Below are positions 24,442-32,785 of a stretch of 64,000 bases of DNA, piece after piece. Source of the DNA: Streptomyces sp. JH14 (GTDB lineage: Bacteria > Actinomycetota > Actinomycetes > Streptomycetales > Streptomycetaceae); assembly GCF_029428675.1 (NCBI RefSeq), contig NZ_JAJNEL010000001.1, positions 5,022,001 through 5,086,000 of the forward strand, read 5' to 3'. Each line of letters begins with the position of its first letter. Within the stretch, counting starts at the first letter, position 1. A program made the position numbers and the translations under genes. The notes beneath the pieces were generated by a model, which saw nothing but the letters and a program-made list of their open reading frames with translations, ran no database searches and was not told the origin of the DNA.

Positions 24442-25467
24442 ATGCGCATCGGAGTTCTGACCGCCGGCGGCGACTGCCCTGGGCTGAACGCAGTGATCCG
24501 GTCGGTCGTGCACCGCGCCGTGGTGGGCCACGGCGACGAAGTCATCGGGTTCGAGGACGGCTTCAAGGGACTCCTCGACGGTCACTTCCGTCCCCTCGAC
24601 CTCAACGCGGTCAGCGGCATCCTCGCGCGCGGCGGCACCATCCTCGGCTCGGCCCGGCTGGAGCGCGACCGGCTCCGCGAGGCCGCCGAGAACTGTGACG
24701 CGCTGAGCCGCCGTTACGGCATCGACGTACTGATCCCGATCGGTGGCGAGGGCACCCTCACCGCGGCCCGGATGCTGTCGGACGCCGGGATGCCCGTCGT
24801 CGGCGTGCCGAAGACCATCGACAACGACATCTCGTCGACCGACCGCACCTTCGGCTTCGACACGGCGGTGGGCGTCGCCACCGAGGCCATAGACCGACTC
24901 AAGACGACGGCCGAATCGCACCAGCGGGTCATGGTCGTCGAGGTGATGGGCCGGCACGCGGGCTGGATCGCGCTGGAGTCCGGCATGGCGGGCGGCGCGC
25001 ACGGCATCTGTCTGCCGGAGCGGCCGTTCCAGGTCGACCACCTGGTCAAGATGGTCGAGGAACGCTTCGCACGCGGCAAGAAGTTCGCGGTCATCTGCGT
25101 CGCGGAAGGTGCGCACCCGGCCGAGGGCTCGATGCCGTACGCCAAGGGCGAGATCGACCAGTACGGGCACGAGCGCTTCCAGGGCATCGGCAACCGGCTC
25201 GCGGTCGAGCTGGAGACCCGCCTCGGCAAGGAGGCCAGGCCGGTCATTCTCGGCCACGTCCAGCGCGGCGGCACGCCGACCGCGTACGACAGGGTGCTCG
25301 CGACCCGCTTCGGCTGGCACGCGGTCGAGGCGGCGCACCGGGGCGACTTCGGCCGGATGACGGCGCTGCGCGGCAACGACATCGCGATGGTGCCGCTGGC
25401 GGACGCGATCACGCAGTTGAAGACGGTGCCGAAGGACCGGATGTACGAGGCGGAGTCCGTGTTCTGA
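24442..25467 (+). CDS. pfkA: ATP-dependent 6-phosphofructokinase
   Basis: 341 residues. MRIGVLTAGGDCPGLNAVIRS, IGGEGTLTAA, substrate loop PKTIDNDIS, catalytic TFGFDTAV, EVMGRHAGWIA, and LGHVQRGGTPTAYDR. The residue after GGE is Gly; in pyrophosphate-dependent actinobacterial relatives this position is Asp (GGED), so ATP should be the phosphoryl donor. The ATG follows AGCAGGAGA. It phosphorylates fructose 6-phosphate at the committed step of glycolysis. Position beside pta, ackA and pyk corresponds to S. coelicolor pfkA2, the main vegetative isoenzyme there (from memory). Confidence 0.95.
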   Translation: MRIGVLTAGGDCPGLNAVIRSVVHRAVVGHGDEVIGFEDGFKGLLDGHFRPLDLNAVSGILARGGTILGSARLERDRLREAAENCDALSRRYGIDVLIPIGGEGTLTAARMLSDAGMPVVGVPKTIDNDISSTDRTFGFDTAVGVATEAIDRLKTTAESHQRVMVVEVMGRHAGWIALESGMAGGAHGICLPERPFQVDHLVKMVEERFARGKKFAVICVAEGAHPAEGSMPYAKGEIDQYGHERFQGIGNRLAVELETRLGKEARPVILGHVQRGGTPTAYDRVLATRFGWHAVEAAHRGDFGRMTALRGNDIAMVPLADAITQLKTVPKDRMYEAESVF

Positions 25468-25490
25468 CCGGCGGCTGCGAGCTTCTTCGA

Positions 25491-25516
25491 GGGCCGGGCG
25501 CGGATACGCCCGGCCC
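25491..25516. terminator. Terminator between pfkA and the sugar ABC permease gene
   Basis: GGGCCGGGCG, a 6-nt loop and CGCCCGGCCC form a perfect 10-bp stem, 23 bp after the pfkA stop, between convergent genes. Confidence 0.75.
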
Positions 25517-25569
25517 TTGCGTACGCCGCGGCCGCCGAGTGCCGACGGCCGGCGCCGTGCGCGGCCCGG

Positions 25570-26490
25570 TCAGCCCTTGACCGCGCCGCCCAGGGCGAAC
25601 CCGCCGCCCAGGCGGCGCGAGATCAGGATGTAGAGCAGCAGCACCGGCGTCGAGTACAGGATCGAGAACGCCGCCAGCTGCCCGTAGACCACCGATCCGT
25701 AGTTGCCGAAGAACGTGAAGATCGAGACGGATGCCGGCAGCTGCTCGGGGGAGAGCAGCAGCATGAAGGGGACGAAGAAGTTCCCCCACAGCATGATGAA
25801 CGTGTAGATCGTCACCACGCCCAGACCCGGCCCCATCAGCGGCAGCACCACCCGGACCAGGGTCTGCGTCATCGACGCCCCGTCCGTCCAGGCGGCCTCC
25901 TCCAGCACCTTGGGCACGCCGTCCATGAAGTTCTTCATCAGCCAGATGGCGAACGGCAGTTGTGCGGTGGCGAGGAAGAGCGCCGTTCCGTACGTCGTGT
26001 CGATGAGATCGACCTGTACGAAGAGTCCGTACACCGGCACCATGATCGCGGTGATCGGCAGACATGTCGTGAACAGGATCGTCAGCAGATACGGGCGGGT
26101 CAGGCGCGAGCGGTGGCGGGACAGCGGATACGCGGCCAGCGCGGCGCACACCACGGTCAGCAGCGTCGCGCTGCCGCACAGCAGGAGACTGTTGAGCATC
26201 GGGGTGAAGGTGATCTCGTCGGTGAGGACCGCGCCGAAGTTGTCCAGCGTCGGTGACGCCGGCGGTCGCACCCGGAGATCGGCGCTGCCGTCCACCGAGG
26301 CGAACAGCAGCCACATCAGCGGCAGCGCGAACGCCACAGCGACCAGCAGCAGCGCGCCGTCGGACGCCAGTCGCGCCCGGGTGCGCCGGGACACGGTCAC
26401 GCCTCTCGCACCATGGGTGCGCCGGTGCGCCGTCATGCCTCCCGCACCGCTCACGCCCCGCACCTCGCTCGCACCGCTCACGCCCGTCAC
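25570..26490 (-). CDS. Sugar ABC transporter permease (MalG-like, CUT1)
   Basis: 306 residues. A Gly/Ser/Arg-rich N-terminus of about 40, then six membrane segments; the cytoplasmic EAA loop is EEAAWTDGASMTQTLVRVVLPLMGPG, the contact site for the ATPase. N-terminal LASDGALLLVAVAFALPLMWLLFASV and the family PASPTLDNF motif are typical of MalG-type permeases. The GTG at 26490 overlaps the upstream permease gene by 4 bases. The importer has permeases and a binding protein but no ATPase gene; in streptomycetes the shared ATPase MsiK usually serves such systems. Confidence 0.9.
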   Translation of the reverse strand: MTGVSGASEVRGVSGAGGMTAHRRTHGARGVTVSRRTRARLASDGALLLVAVAFALPLMWLLFASVDGSADLRVRPPASPTLDNFGAVLTDEITFTPMLNSLLLCGSATLLTVVCAALAAYPLSRHRSRLTRPYLLTILFTTCLPITAIMVPVYGLFVQVDLIDTTYGTALFLATAQLPFAIWLMKNFMDGVPKVLEEAAWTDGASMTQTLVRVVLPLMGPGLGVVTIYTFIMLWGNFFVPFMLLLSPEQLPASVSIFTFFGNYGSVVYGQLAAFSILYSTPVLLLYILISRRLGGGFALGGAVKG

Positions 26491-27377
26491 ACCTCCACCT
26501 TCATCAGCCGCAGATAGACGACCGAGAACAGCGACCCGACCAGAAGCAGAAGCAGTGCCACCGCGGTCCCGTAGCCGATCAGACTGTTCACGAACGCCTG
26601 GTCGTACATGAACACCGGAAGGGTCTGGCTGCGGTTGCCCGGCCCGCCGCGGGTCATGGCCCAGATCAGTCCGAACACGGAGAGCGTGGACAGGGTGTTG
26701 AGCATCAGATTGGTGCCGATGGAACGGCGGATCATCGGCAGCGTGATGTGCCACAGCCGACGCGGTCCGTTGGCTCCGTCGACCTCGGCGGCCTCCGTGA
26801 TGTCCTGCGGGATCTCAGCCAGCGCCGCCGAGTAGATCAGCATCGAGAAGGCCGTCCCGCGCCACATGTTGGCGAAGGAGACCGCCAGGATCGGCAACGT
26901 GAACAGCCAGTTCTGGTCCGGCAGATGGAGCTGCTCCAGGATCGCGTTCAGTGTGCCCTCGCGGCGGAAGAACGCGTACAGCAGGAATGCCGCGACGATC
27001 TCCGGCAGCACCCACGCCGTGACGACGAGCGCCCCGGTGACCGTACGGACCGGGCGGGACGCGGCCCGCATGAGGCCCGCGAGCGCCAGCCCCAGGGTGT
27101 TCTGCCCGACGATCGACGACAGGAAGGTGAACACGAGCGTCAGCCAGACGGCGTTGCGGAAATTGTCGTCGGCGAACGCGCGCCGGAAGTTGGCGAAGCC
27201 GACGAAGTCGGAGCCGGACGCTCCGGTCAACTGGGTGTCGGTGAAGGCGATCCATATGCAGTAGCCGATGGGGCCGGCCAGGAAGAGCAGCAGCAGGGCG
27301 GTGGCGGGCGCGATCGGCAGCCACCGTCCCGCCCGCCGCCACGGTGATGATCCGGTCTCCGACGCGCCGCCGCTCAC
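26487..27377 (-). CDS. Sugar ABC transporter permease (MalF-like, CUT1)
   Basis: 296 residues, six membrane segments. N-terminal RWLPIAPATALLLLFLAGPIGYCIWIAF, periplasmic GSDFVGFANFRRAF, and the EAA loop EIPQDITEAAEVDGANGPRRLWHITLPMIR. Pairs with the MalG-like protein to form the channel. The GTG start overlaps the stop of the binding-protein gene by 4 bases, as in all three genes of this operon. Confidence 0.92.
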   Translation of the reverse strand: MSGGASETGSSPWRRAGRWLPIAPATALLLLFLAGPIGYCIWIAFTDTQLTGASGSDFVGFANFRRAFADDNFRNAVWLTLVFTFLSSIVGQNTLGLALAGLMRAASRPVRTVTGALVVTAWVLPEIVAAFLLYAFFRREGTLNAILEQLHLPDQNWLFTLPILAVSFANMWRGTAFSMLIYSAALAEIPQDITEAAEVDGANGPRRLWHITLPMIRRSIGTNLMLNTLSTLSVFGLIWAMTRGGPGNRSQTLPVFMYDQAFVNSLIGYGTAVALLLLLVGSLFSVVYLRLMKVEV

Positions 27378-28735
27378 TTCGTGACGACCGCGCCGTCGAC
27401 GATCGTCTTCAGCTGCTCGTCGTACTCCTTCGCCGCCGACTCCGGCGACCCGTCGCCCGTCGTCACCTTCTCCATCGCCTCACCGATGGCCGTCGACACC
27501 TGCGGATAGACGGGCAGCGCGGGACGGTAGTGCGTGTACTGGACGAGGCCGGTGAAGAAGTCGATGCCCGGCATCGACTTCAGATACGCAGGATCCTTGG
27601 CCACGTCCTCGCGCACCGCGATCTGCGCATCCACCACGTCCCACTTCGCCGCGTTCTGCGGGGTCTGCATCGTCTTGATGAACTCCCAGGCCAGATCGGC
27701 GTTCTTGGCCTTCTGCGGGATCGCCCAGGTCCAGCCGCCCGACATGGACACCTTGCCGGGCGCCTGGCCGTTCTGGGTGGGCATCGGGGTCTGGGCGAGC
27801 TCCGTCTCCCACTCGGGCCAGGCTCTGGGCCCGTCGTTCACCCAGTTCTGGCCCATCCAGGAGCCGTCCAGCGAGATCGCCAGCTTGCCCTCGGGGAACC
27901 ACTCGGTGGCGACGTGCGTACCGACGTTGGGGTCGAGGGCGTCCGACGGATCCGGCCCGAGCTTCTCCCCGTACACCGTCCGTACGAAGCCGAGCGCGTC
28001 GCGGAAGCCCTGCCCGCCGGCCACCCACTTCTTGGCCGCCGGGTCGTAGAGCGGGTCCTCGCCGGTCCCGTACAGCAGCATCTCGAAGCCCTGCATCACC
28101 GCGGCCTCGCCCGGACCCTTGCCCGTGTACACATTCAGCGGGATGACACCGGGGACCTTCTTCTTGATCGTGCGGGCCGCGTCCAGGACCTCCGCCCAGT
28201 TCTTCGGCTGCCAGTCGGCCGGCAGCCCCGCCTTGGCGAAGAGCTTCTTGTTGAACCAGAGCCCGCGGGTGTCGGTGCCGTCCGGGACGCCGTACGTCTT
28301 GCCGTCCTCGGCCTTCGCCGCGGCTTTCGCCGTATCCACGAACTGCTTCCACGTGTCCCACGTGGCGAGATAGGAGTCCAGCGGCCGCAGATAGCCGGCC
28401 TTGATGTCGGAGTTGATCCGGAACGTGTCCTCGTAGACCAGATCCGGTGCCGTCTTCGGCGACCGCATCATCTGCTGCACCTTGGTGGCGTAGTCGTTGT
28501 CCGGCGCCTGAATCGGTATCAGCTTGATCTTCTTGCCGGGGTGTTCCTTCTCGAACTGTTTCCGCACCGATTCGAGAAAGGCGTCCTTGAAGCGGATCTT
28601 GTTGTCCGTGGAGCGGTTGTACGCGACCTTCACGGTGTCCGGGTCACTGCCGGAACCGGACGAGCAGGCAGTCAGTGAGCCGGCAGCCAGAACGGTGACT
28701 GCGGCGGCGAGGACCAGCGGGGCGGTGGGGCGCAC
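27374..28735 (-). CDS. Sugar ABC transporter solute-binding lipoprotein
   Basis: 453 residues. Lipoprotein signal with lipobox SLTAC (Cys near residue 25) after a hydrophobic run, then an SBP_bac_1 fold: KVQQMMRSPKTAPDLVYEDTFRI, DGTDTRGLWFNKKLFAKAGLP, EGKLAISLDGSWMGQNW and GGWTWAIPQKAKNADLAWEFIKTMQ. It delivers an oligosaccharide to the two permeases; the sugar cannot be deduced. The start at 28735 is preferred because AGGAGG lies 8 nt upstream; a GTG two codons earlier lies only 2 nt after it. Confidence 0.92.
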   Translation of the reverse strand: MRPTAPLVLAAAVTVLAAGSLTACSSGSGSDPDTVKVAYNRSTDNKIRFKDAFLESVRKQFEKEHPGKKIKLIPIQAPDNDYATKVQQMMRSPKTAPDLVYEDTFRINSDIKAGYLRPLDSYLATWDTWKQFVDTAKAAAKAEDGKTYGVPDGTDTRGLWFNKKLFAKAGLPADWQPKNWAEVLDAARTIKKKVPGVIPLNVYTGKGPGEAAVMQGFEMLLYGTGEDPLYDPAAKKWVAGGQGFRDALGFVRTVYGEKLGPDPSDALDPNVGTHVATEWFPEGKLAISLDGSWMGQNWVNDGPRAWPEWETELAQTPMPTQNGQAPGKVSMSGGWTWAIPQKAKNADLAWEFIKTMQTPQNAAKWDVVDAQIAVREDVAKDPAYLKSMPGIDFFTGLVQYTHYRPALPVYPQVSTAIGEAMEKVTTGDGSPESAAKEYDEQLKTIVDGAVVTK

Positions 28736-28774
28736 GGGCACGACCTCCTCATAGCCACGGGGGGCTGAGACGTG

Positions 28775-28804
28775 ACCGTAGGACCGGCCCGTCGGCAAGG
28801 TCAA
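28775..28804 (-). promoter_or_regulatory. Promoter of the sugar importer operon
   Basis: On the minus strand TTGACC (28799-28804) and TACGGT (28775-28780) are separated by 18 bp, about 40 bp before the binding-protein start. Just upstream lies AAGCGCTT (28817-28824) within a CA-N10-TG frame, resembling a LacI-family operator. Confidence 0.6.
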
Positions 28805-28868
28805 TGCCCGTGCAGGAAGCGCTTGTTGTGCATGAGGGGGGTGCGTGGGACAAAGGGGCGGAGGAACA

Positions 28869-29543
28869 TCAGCGGGTTTCGGCCACCCACCGGTAGTGCA
28901 GCTCCGGCCGTCCGATCTGCCCGTACTGCGGGCTGCGGACGGCGCGGCCGACCGTCACCAGATGCTCCAGATAGCGGCGCGCGGTGATCCGGGAGATGCC
29001 CAGCTCCACCCCCGCCGCCGCCGCGGTCACCCCGTCCGTGGAGGCCCGCAGCGTGCGGGTCACCGCCTCCAGCGTCGGGCTGCTCAGCCCCTTGGGCAGC
29101 CGGGCCGGCTGCGGAGCCCGGAGTGCGCCGAGCGCCCGGTCCACCTCCTCCTGGCCACTCGCCTCACCGGCCGCCGCACGGAACTCGGCGTACCGCACGA
29201 GGCGGTCGCGCAGGGTGGCGAAGGTGAACGGCTTCAGGACGTACTGGACGACCCCGAGCGACACGCCTTCCCGGACCACCGCCAGATCACGTGCGGACGT
29301 CACGGCGATGACATCCGCCGCGTGCCCCGCCGCGCGCAGCGCACGCAGCAGCTGCAGGCCGTGCCCGTCGGGCAGATACAGATCCAGGAGCAGCAGATCG
29401 ACGGGGGTACGCTCCAGCGCCCGCACGGCCTCCGCCCGCGAATGCGCGACCGCGGCCACGGTGAAGCCGGGGACCCGGCCGACATACAGCCGGTGGGCGT
29501 CGGCGGCCACGGGATCGTCCTCGACGACCAGTACCTGGATCAC
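28869..29543 (-). CDS. CitB/DcuR-type response regulator
   Basis: 224 residues. Receiver domain (1-120) with Asp54 in LLLDLYLPDG, TSARD and KPFTFATLRDRL; the C-terminal winged helix (about 155-224) has SSPTLEAVTRTLRASTDGVTAAAAGVELGISRITARRYLEHL. This is the family that responds with CitA/DcuS-like kinases to di- and tricarboxylates. The GTG start overlaps the kinase stop by 4 bases. The divergent dicarboxylate symporter gene is the obvious target. Confidence 0.92.
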   Translation of the reverse strand: MIQVLVVEDDPVAADAHRLYVGRVPGFTVAAVAHSRAEAVRALERTPVDLLLLDLYLPDGHGLQLLRALRAAGHAADVIAVTSARDLAVVREGVSLGVVQYVLKPFTFATLRDRLVRYAEFRAAAGEASGQEEVDRALGALRAPQPARLPKGLSSPTLEAVTRTLRASTDGVTAAAAGVELGISRITARRYLEHLVTVGRAVRSPQYGQIGRPELHYRWVAETR

Positions 29544-31222
29544 GGGGTCGGCTCCTTCGGGGCGTGCGGAGTCGGTACGGGCGTCAGCGGCAGCCGCGCG
29601 GTGAACTCCGCGCCGCCGTCCGGCCCCTCGCCCAGCGTGACCGTCCCGCCGTTGCGGTGCACGGCCTGCCGGACCAGTGCCAGCCCGAGCCCGCGGCCCG
29701 CACCGTGCGTCGACCAGCCGCGGTGGAACACCTCGGCGGCGTCGCCCGGGGCGACCCCGGGCCCGGTGTCGGCGACCCGCAGCAGCAGCTCACCGTCGTC
29801 GGCGAGCGCGGTGACGGTGACCCGGGCGCGGACCGGGCGGCCCGCCGCAGGACCGCGCTGACCGGGGACGGCAGCGGCGTCGGACGGGCCCGTCGCCGCC
29901 TCCGACGCCGCGTCCACCGCGTTGTCGATCAGATTGCCGAGGATCGTCACCAGATCGCGCTGCGGCAGTGTCGCCGGCAGCGCGCCGTCGTCGATCACGC
30001 TGTCGTCCGCGAGCACCAGTTCCACCCCCCGCTCGTTCGCCTGCGCCGCCTTGCCCAGCAGCAGCGCCGCCAGTACCGGTTCGGCGACGGCGCCGACCAC
30101 CCGGTCGGTGAGGACCTGGGCCAGCTCCAGCTCCGCCGTGGCGAAGCCGACCGCCTCCTGCGCCCGGCCGAGCTCGATCAGCGAGACGACCGTGTGCAGC
30201 CGGTTCGCCGCCTCGTGCGCCTGTGAACGCAGCGCCTGGGTGAAACCCCGCTCCGAGTCCAACTCGCCGGACAGCGCCTGGAGTTCCGTGTGGTCGCGCA
30301 GGGTCACGACCGTACCGCGCTGCTCGCCGCCCACCACCGGACGGGTGTTGACCACGATCACCCGGTCCGCCGTCAGATGCAGCTCGTCGACCCGCTCCTC
30401 GGAGGCGAGCAGCGCCCCGGTCAGCGGGGGCGGGAGCTCCAGATCGGAGATCCGGCGCCCGACCGCACCCGGCGGCAGCCCGAGCAGCTCCCGGCCCGCG
30501 TCGTTGATCAGCGCGATCCTGCGCCGCCCGTCGAGCATCAGCAGCCCCTCGCGGACCGCGTGCAGCGTGGCCTGGTGGTAGTCGTGCATCCGGCTCAGCT
30601 CGGCGGCGTTCATCCCGTGCGTATGGCGCCGCAGCCGGGCGTTGATCACATACGTACCGACGCCGCCCAGGGCGAGTGCCCCGCCCGCCGCGAGCCCCAG
30701 CGCGCCGAGCTGCGCCCGTACCTGCGAGGAGACCCGCTCGACCGTGATGCCCGCACTGACCAGACCGGTGATCCTGCCGCCGTCCCGGATCGGGGTGACG
30801 ACCCGGATCGACGCTCCGAGCGTGCCGGTGTACGTCTCCGAGAACGTCTCCCCGCGCAGCGCCCGCGCCGTGTGCCCGAGAAACGTCTCACCGATGCGGT
30901 CGACGTCGGGGTGCGTCCAGCGGATCCGGTCCGGGCTCATGATCGTGACGAAGGCGATCCCGGTGTCCTTGCGGACCTGCTCCGCATACGGCTGCAGCAC
31001 GGCGGACGGGTCCGGGGTGCGGATCGCCTCCCGTACCGAAGGGGAATCGGCCACCGCCAGCGCCGCCGCCCTGACCTGCCGGGTCGCGGTCTCCTCCGCC
31101 TGCGCGCTGCCGGAGGCATACGCGAAGAACGCGCATCCCGCCACCACGGCCGCAACCAGCACCACCTGCATCGCGAAGAGCTGACCGGCCAGGCTGCGCG
31201 GACGGGTACGGGGGAGACGCAT
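29540..31222 (-). CDS. CitA/DcuS-type sensor histidine kinase
   Basis: 560 residues. TM1 (15-40), an extracytoplasmic PAS-like sensor (41-180) with DTGIAFVTIMSPDRIRWTHPD and GRITGLVSAGI, TM2 about 185-205, a cytoplasmic PAS domain (LLMLDGRRRIALINDAGRELLG), then phospho-acceptor region LRSQAHEAANRLHTV and HATPase_c with NLIDNAVDAAS, ADTGPGVAP and GRGLGLALVRQAV. Extracytoplasmic PAS domains of this family bind C4-dicarboxylates or citrate directly. The start MRLPRTRP was chosen; an ATG ten codons upstream lacks a ribosome-binding site. Divergent from the symporter gene. Confidence 0.93.
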   Translation of the reverse strand: MRLPRTRPRSLAGQLFAMQVVLVAAVVAGCAFFAYASGSAQAEETATRQVRAAALAVADSPSVREAIRTPDPSAVLQPYAEQVRKDTGIAFVTIMSPDRIRWTHPDVDRIGETFLGHTARALRGETFSETYTGTLGASIRVVTPIRDGGRITGLVSAGITVERVSSQVRAQLGALGLAAGGALALGGVGTYVINARLRRHTHGMNAAELSRMHDYHQATLHAVREGLLMLDGRRRIALINDAGRELLGLPPGAVGRRISDLELPPPLTGALLASEERVDELHLTADRVIVVNTRPVVGGEQRGTVVTLRDHTELQALSGELDSERGFTQALRSQAHEAANRLHTVVSLIELGRAQEAVGFATAELELAQVLTDRVVGAVAEPVLAALLLGKAAQANERGVELVLADDSVIDDGALPATLPQRDLVTILGNLIDNAVDAASEAATGPSDAAAVPGQRGPAAGRPVRARVTVTALADDGELLLRVADTGPGVAPGDAAEVFHRGWSTHGAGRGLGLALVRQAVHRNGGTVTLGEGPDGGAEFTARLPLTPVPTPHAPKEPTP

Positions 31223-31357
31223 GGTCACAGTCTGCCTGGCCGAAAACATATGAACGAAATGCACGTAAGGGTGACGGCCGTCACAAGGGGCGGGATATTC
31301 GCCGAGGCCCCGGGGACAGGGGCGGGGGACGGACAAGGACGAGCCGAGGAGACATCC

Positions 31358-32722
31358 GTGGGAGTGCCAGCCGCCAGGCGGGACCGTACGCACTATCTGT
31401 ATCTCGCCGTGATCGGCGCTGTGGCACTCGGCATCCTGGTGGGCTTCGCGGCCCCCGGATTCGCCGTCGAGCTGAAGCCGATCGGTACCGGCTTCGTGAA
31501 CCTCATCAAGATGATGATCTCGCCGATCATCTTCTGCACGATCGTGCTGGGTGTCGGCTCGGTCCGCAAGGCCGCCAAGGTCGGCGCGGTGGGCGGGCTC
31601 GCACTCGGCTACTTCCTGGTGATGTCGACCGTGGCCCTCGCCATCGGTCTGCTCGTCGGCAACATCCTGGAGCCCGGCCAGGGCCTCCACCTCACCGAAG
31701 CGGTGCGCGCCGCCGGTGAGAAGCAGGCGGCCGGTGCGAGCGAGTCCACCGTGGACTTCCTGCTGGGCATCATCCCGACGACGATGGTCTCCGCCTTCAC
31801 CGAGGGCGAAGTGCTCCAGACCCTGCTCATCGCCCTGCTCGCGGGCTTCGCGCTCCAGGCCATGGGCTCCGCCGGTGAACCGGTCCTGCGCGGCATCGGC
31901 CACATCCAGCGACTCGTCTTCCGCGTCCTCGCCATGATCATGTGGGCGGCCCCGGTCGGTGCGTTCGGCGCGATGGCGGCCGTGGTCGGCGAGACCGGAG
32001 TAGACGCGCTGAAGTCCCTCGCGATCATCATGGTCGGCTTCTACATCACCTGCGCGATCTTCGTCTTCGTGGTGCTCGGCACGATCCTGCGGGTGGTCGC
32101 CGGGGTGAATCTGCTGCTTCTGCTGAAGTACCTGGGCCGCGAGTTCCTGCTGATCCTCTCCACCTCGTCGTCGGAGTCCGCGCTGCCGCGGCTCATCGCG
32201 AAGATGGAGCACATGGGCGTCAGCAGGTCCGTCGCGGGCATCACGGTGCCGACCGGCTACTCGTTCAACCTCGACGGCACCGCCATCTATCTGACGATGT
32301 CCTCGCTCTTCATCGCCAACGCGATGGGCGACCCGCTGAGCGCGGGGGAGCAGGTCTCCCTGCTGCTCTTCATGATCGTCGCCTCGAAGGGCGCGGCGGG
32401 CGTCACCGGCGCGGGCCTCGCCACACTGGCGGGCGGCCTGCAGTCGCACCGCCCCGGACTGGTCGACGGCGTGGGCCTGATCGTCGGCATCGACCGCTTC
32501 ATGAGCGAGGCCCGCGCCCTGACGAACTTCGCGGGCAACGCGGTCGCCACGGTGCTGGTCGGCACCTGGACCAAGGAGATCGACAGGGAGCGGGTGGACC
32601 AGGTGCTGTCCGGCTCCCTTCCGTTCGACGAGCGGATGATCACGGACGAAGGACCCTCCGAGCCGTACGTCCCGGAGTCCCGGGGCGGCGACGACGACAA
32701 GCCCTCGCTGGCGAAGGCGTAA
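31358..32722 (+). CDS. dctA: Dicarboxylate:cation symporter (DctA/GltP family)
   Basis: 454 residues, eight membrane segments plus two re-entrant loops. Signatures: MMISPIIFCTIVLGV, the hairpin STSSSESALPRL, GYSFNLDGTAIYLTMSSLFIA, and MIVASKGAAGVTGAG. It imports C4-dicarboxylates (succinate, fumarate, malate) or glutamate with protons or sodium. The GTG at 31358 lies 6 nt after GAGGAG. Divergent from the CitA/CitB-like genes with 135 bp between, matching the known arrangement of dicarboxylate-sensing systems with their transporter. Asp/Glu-rich cytoplasmic tail. Confidence 0.93.
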   Translation: MGVPAARRDRTHYLYLAVIGAVALGILVGFAAPGFAVELKPIGTGFVNLIKMMISPIIFCTIVLGVGSVRKAAKVGAVGGLALGYFLVMSTVALAIGLLVGNILEPGQGLHLTEAVRAAGEKQAAGASESTVDFLLGIIPTTMVSAFTEGEVLQTLLIALLAGFALQAMGSAGEPVLRGIGHIQRLVFRVLAMIMWAAPVGAFGAMAAVVGETGVDALKSLAIIMVGFYITCAIFVFVVLGTILRVVAGVNLLLLLKYLGREFLLILSTSSSESALPRLIAKMEHMGVSRSVAGITVPTGYSFNLDGTAIYLTMSSLFIANAMGDPLSAGEQVSLLLFMIVASKGAAGVTGAGLATLAGGLQSHRPGLVDGVGLIVGIDRFMSEARALTNFAGNAVATVLVGTWTKEIDRERVDQVLSGSLPFDERMITDEGPSEPYVPESRGGDDDKPSLAKA

Positions 32723-32730
32723 CGAGGCGG

Positions 32731-32768
32731 GTGTGCGGCCGGTACGGACTCCCGTACCGGCCGCACAC
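32731..32768. terminator. Strong bidirectional terminator between dctA and the GH16 gene
   Basis: Perfect 17-bp stem (GTGTGCGGCCGGTACGG and its complement) around loop ACTC, in the 63-bp gap between convergent genes. Confidence 0.9.
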
Positions 32769-32785
32769 GTATGCCGGACTGCGGG

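Noticed and set aside
29540..32449. Extension of the CitA-like kinase far upstream through the symporter gene
   Set aside because: The extra 400 residues are His/Asp/Arg-rich antisense of the symporter; the transmembrane start at 31222 gives a normal kinase.
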